From a virus, in the IMG/VR virus record IMGVR_UViG_3300033182_000660, positions 1 through 42,258 of that record: a stretch of 42,258 nt of DNA. One strand, 5' to 3'. A model generated the notes under the pieces. The model worked only from the letters and a program-made list of their open reading frames with translations. It was not told where the DNA came from and searched no databases. Shown one piece after another: positions 39,777 to 42,258 of this stretch. Position numbers and translations under genes: made by a program. Position 1 is the first letter of the stretch; each line of letters begins with the position of its first letter.

Positions 39777-40217
39777 TTAACCAGAGATCCTTAGAATCGC
39801 TGCTGCTGTTGTGAATGCTGGAAACTGTATCGTAAAAGTTCCTGATGTAGCTGTCTTATCACTTCCAAAATCTAAAGCCGCAACAGCTGCATTAGTTGCA
39901 GTTGATGAAGTGTTATAGATTAAAGCTCCTCTAGCAGTTAAAGTTACACCAGTGAATGATCTGTCAGCAAAATCTACAATTGCAACACCTGTTGCAACTG
40001 AAGTATTATTACCAGTTAGTTTTCCACCACCAGCTGCGTACTGACCAGTGTTAGAAACTTCGTTTCCTGTTGTGTAAGAAGTAGTAGCTGAGTTTAGAGT
40101 AGCTGAAGAAGTGTAAAGAGCTATTTTAAAAACGTCACCACCTGAACTTGCGAACGAGTGATCACCGTCTAACAGTTGCTTTTTGAACGAGTTTGCAATT
40201 GCTTGTGTTATAGCCAT
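39777..40217 (-). CDS. Virion structural protein, 146 aa
   Basis: A 146-aa Thr/Ala/Ser-rich beta protein; FKKQLLDGDHSFASSGGDVF, then KIALYTSSATLNSATTSYT, is a pattern I recognise as a widely distributed phage virion protein next to tail fibre genes. The N-terminal MAITQAIANSFKKQLL helix is typical. It lies between connector and tail-fibre genes. Its precise role (tail or decoration) is not established. Confidence 0.7.
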   Translation of the reverse strand: MAITQAIANSFKKQLLDGDHSFASSGGDVFKIALYTSSATLNSATTSYTTGNEVSNTGQYAAGGGKLTGNNTSVATGVAIVDFADRSFTGVTLTARGALIYNTSSTATNAAVAALDFGSDKTATSGTFTIQFPAFTTAAAILRISG

Positions 40218-40228
40218 TTATTTTCTCC

Positions 40229-40882
40229 TTATTTACCACCGACTCGAGGAACACCACTTTGATATTCATCTCGTCTTCTTCTTCCCATTTGTTCTATTGA
40301 GAAGCCTTCAACAACCTGTTTATACTTTCCTTCGTATAATTGCAACAAATCATTTGGCCCCTTCAAGAAAGAAAATGCTTCAACTAAGCATGCATACAAA
40401 AGTCCGTTGGGAAAATTCGTACTTATGTATGTAGTAGTATTACTACTAGATAAACCTGGATCTTTCAAGATATAATTTAATTGAATTGTGTAAGTAGCAT
40501 TAGGTGTAGGAGCAAAAACAATAGTGTTTTTATCCCACATACCATAATATTTTGGAACTCCTGTAGAACCAGCAGGATTAAATTCTGACATAAAACTTGT
40601 ATCTCTATATTCTAAAAATTGTCTATTATCATCTACTCCAACCCCATCAGAATCTACGATTTGAGCAGATCTTACTACTAATAAATTATCTGGAGTATTA
40701 ACAAATCTTTGTCCAGAAACTAATGTAGCAGTTGCGTATCTTTTATTGTTATCAGAATCTACATCTCTAAGTATTCTAAATTCAGCATCAGATATAAATC
40801 CATCAACAATTGTATCACTTAAAACTGTGCTTGATACTTCTGTATAATCTCTAATTTTTTGTACTAATTCAGCGTATGTCAT
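40229..40882 (-). CDS. Phage adaptor/head-tail connector-like protein
   Basis: A 217-aa protein with a helical N-terminus (MTYAELVQKIRDYTEVSSTV), a VDGFISDAEFRILRDVDSD helix, and a beta-rich middle with PKYYGMWDKNTIVFAPTPNA. The C-terminus returns to helices (LYACLVEAFSFLKGPNDLLQ), and ends basic (GRRRRDEY). This layout matches phage adaptor proteins that bind below the portal. Family assignment by eye; moderately sure. Confidence 0.6.
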   Translation of the reverse strand: MTYAELVQKIRDYTEVSSTVLSDTIVDGFISDAEFRILRDVDSDNNKRYATATLVSGQRFVNTPDNLLVVRSAQIVDSDGVGVDDNRQFLEYRDTSFMSEFNPAGSTGVPKYYGMWDKNTIVFAPTPNATYTIQLNYILKDPGLSSSNTTTYISTNFPNGLLYACLVEAFSFLKGPNDLLQLYEGKYKQVVEGFSIEQMGRRRRDEYQSGVPRVGGK

Positions 40883-41241
40883 GTTGTAATTGTTACACTC
40901 CCTAGACTAACTAAAGCCTGTCTTTTGTTGTTAACAGAAGACCCATCATCAGGCACCATACCACTTTCTGATCCAAATGCAAAGTCTCCAGGTAAAGTTA
41001 GATCTACAGTCATAAATCCACCATCACCAGATGACTGAGTAAATGTTTGTGGTCTTGCATTTCTTAAACCTTGTCCATCTGCTGTAGTAGGTTTTGGTTC
41101 TAACTGTGGATGTTTAGCTTCAAATTCAGATACATGAACTCTTGATCCATTCCATTCAATGACCATTTCTGAATATGGAAATGCTTGACCTGATCTGTCA
41201 GAAATAAATTGTGCGTATTTTCCTTTTGATAAATTAGACAT
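40879..41241 (-). CDS. Conserved virion-region protein, 120 aa
   Basis: A 120-aa protein with a strongly conserved-looking start: FISDRSGQAFPYSEMVIEWN then SRVHVSEFEAKHPQLEPKP. I know this block from many tailed phages as an uncharacterised structural-module protein. The end is Gly/Ser-rich beta (DDGSSVNNKRQALVSLGSVT). It is coupled to both neighbours by 4-8-base overlaps. Function unknown; an adaptor or tail-assembly protein is possible. Confidence 0.65.
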   Translation of the reverse strand: MSNLSKGKYAQFISDRSGQAFPYSEMVIEWNGSRVHVSEFEAKHPQLEPKPTTADGQGLRNARPQTFTQSSGDGGFMTVDLTLPGDFAFGSESGMVPDDGSSVNNKRQALVSLGSVTITT

Positions 41242-41956
41242 TTGGATAATAAGTTTTTGGAGTTATGAAAGAACTTGAAGCAGAACCATCTTCTTCTAGT
41301 GCTCTCTTTAATTCATCTTCATACAACAATTTCATTTGTTGTGTAAGCTGTGGATTTATTTTTTGTGATAAATAATAAGCTAAACCTGCAACCATACAAG
41401 GTACAAATCTATATGGTACATCTGCTTCATTAGTATAATTACCAGCATCTTGTATTCTACTTACATAATAGTAATTTAAAAAATTACCCGCTTCGCTTGC
41501 ACCAGGAGTTAAATATAAAGTTATAGTTATTTTATCAATAAATCTCTGAACATAATATTGTGTTGGCACACCAGTTTGAGTTTTATTAGATAGACCTTGA
41601 TAAGCGGATCTATTTACTTTTGTAAGTGGAAAATCAACTGAAGAAGAATTTCTATAAACAGCTTCTAATACATCATCTACACCATAAACTGCAGTTGCAT
41701 CTGATGTTCCATCAGCTGTTGATCTATACATAGTATATACAGATTGACCATTTACTAATGTTATTGAATTGTTTGCGACTTCCCAATAATGAAGACCTCT
41801 ATTAGCCCATTCTTGAAACATTATATTTAAAGAACGTCTTGCAGATTTTAGATCGTTTCCAGAATAATCAAAACGTCCAAGTCTTTCATACGCTTCAGTA
41901 ATGATGTCATCAATACTAAACGTAGTTTCAAAAGTCGTAGTTCCAGAGGTTGCCAT
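41234..41956 (-). CDS. P22 gp4-like head completion/adaptor protein
   Basis: A 240-aa protein. Residues ~15-60 form the helical core (DIITEAYERLGRFDYSGNDL, SARRSLNIMFQEWANRGLHY), the pattern of P22 gp4-like and related head-completion proteins. A beta region (SITLVNGQSVYTMY) and a C-terminal helix bundle (PQLTQQMKLLYEDELKRALE) follow. In P22 this ring docks on the portal after packaging. GAGGA precedes the start. Together with the gp10-like protein it supports a podovirus type. Confidence 0.7.
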   Translation of the reverse strand: MATSGTTTFETTFSIDDIITEAYERLGRFDYSGNDLKSARRSLNIMFQEWANRGLHYWEVANNSITLVNGQSVYTMYRSTADGTSDATAVYGVDDVLEAVYRNSSSVDFPLTKVNRSAYQGLSNKTQTGVPTQYYVQRFIDKITITLYLTPGASEAGNFLNYYYVSRIQDAGNYTNEADVPYRFVPCMVAGLAYYLSQKINPQLTQQMKLLYEDELKRALEEDGSASSSFITPKTYYPNV

Positions 41957-41964
41957 TTATCCTC

Positions 41965-42258
41965 CTATGAATTATTTCCGCCGCTATGAAATACTGTAAT
42001 TGCTGTTACTTGTTCAGTTGTAAAAGCTGCGTAAACATCCTCTTTAAAAAGAATAGGTCCAGGAAAATTAATTGTTCCTGAATCAACTGCAGCAGGTTTA
42101 TCTAATTGAACTTTGATAGTTCCTGATGCTCCTCCATCTCTAAGAGTAATAGTTCCGGCAGCTGCTGGACCAGAATATCTTACAGCATAAACTCTAGTTC
42201 TGCCTGATTGGATAGTTCCAGTTTCAGTTGCTTGTCTTGTAGACTCTACATCAACTGC
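41965..42258 (-). CDS. Virion protein, C-terminal fragment (runs off the window)
   Basis: The last 97 codons of a gene whose start is beyond the right edge. The visible part is beta-rich (GTIQSGRTRVYAVRYSGPAA, AAVDSGTINFPGPILFKEDV) and ends FHSGGNNS. It looks like a capsid decoration or head protein. The ribosome-binding site of the next gene lies within the bases around its stop. If the ends of the window are joined, the frame closes after only six codons without a start, so the window is not a closed circle at this point. Confidence 0.6.
   Translation of the reverse strand, partial: AVDVESTRQATETGTIQSGRTRVYAVRYSGPAAAGTITLRDGGASGTIKVQLDKPAAVDSGTINFPGPILFKEDVYAAFTTEQVTAITVFHSGGNNS

Noticed and set aside
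1-42258. Complete circular genome with ends joined
   Set aside because: Joining the ends closes the right-edge gene after six codons without a start, and large terminase, portal and major capsid genes are missing.
1-42258. tRNA genes, integrase or attachment site
   Set aside because: I saw no cloverleaf-like sequence and no tyrosine or serine recombinase; a full tRNA scan would be needed to exclude degenerate tRNAs.

Overview
The window looks like part of the genome of a tailed bacteriophage (Caudoviricetes), most likely a short-tailed marine phage of an AT-rich host such as SAR11/Pelagibacterales. This rests on strongly A/T-ending codons, dense gene packing with ATGA and TAATG junctions, a P22-like set of head-completion and tail-stabilisation proteins, and many small proteins of the kind that recur in uncultured marine phage genomes. 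The host assignment is inference. The window is not complete. A virion gene runs off the right edge, the two ends do not join into an open reading frame, and no large terminase, portal or major capsid gene is present.

Layout from left to right. (1) 1-2799: a gp88-family protein and a small + strand gene that ends in a CAAGCNN heptanucleotide repeat; facing them are a VRR-NUC-like nuclease and a 2OG-Fe(II) oxygenase. A palindrome-rich intergenic region then leads to a two-gene + strand unit with the small terminase. (2) 2791-18657, minus strand, read right to left: replication (SSB-like protein, AEP-type primase, UvrD-like helicase, DUF3310, family-A DNA polymerase), then exported and membrane proteins, an M15 endolysin, tiny overlapping genes, and an XRE/sigma-region-4 regulator with its own near-consensus promoter. 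A set follows with a methyltransferase, a LAGLIDADG homing endonuclease and a Cas4/RecB-like exonuclease, ending at an AT-rich stretch with five TGTAACGT iterons that could be an origin. (3) 18712-20330, plus strand: an SNF2-like helicase with its own promoter and a small downstream gene. (4) 20327-42258, minus strand: the virion operon, with a holin-like protein, a 1369-aa ejection-type protein, injection/structural proteins, two glycosyltransferases, a P22 gp10-like protein, tail fibre and collar proteins, and head-tail connectors. (5) 33255-36346, plus strand: a compact cassette set inside the virion operon against its direction. It encodes five different 2OG-Fe(II) oxygenases and a cysteine-cluster (YkgJ-like) protein, with a TTGAAA-16-TATAAT promoter inside the start of the gp10-like gene.

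The cassette is the most unusual feature. Five oxygenases plus a metal-binding Cys-cluster protein, close to two glycosyltransferases and surrounded by tail genes, suggest enzymatic hydroxylation (perhaps followed by glycosylation) of virion or host-surface molecules. That role is inference. Other points of note are a polymerase with Leu at the position of E. coli Pol I Phe762, an archaeo-eukaryotic primase in place of a DnaG/T7-type primase, an out-of-frame gene pair, and short DNA words that recur with atypical codons.
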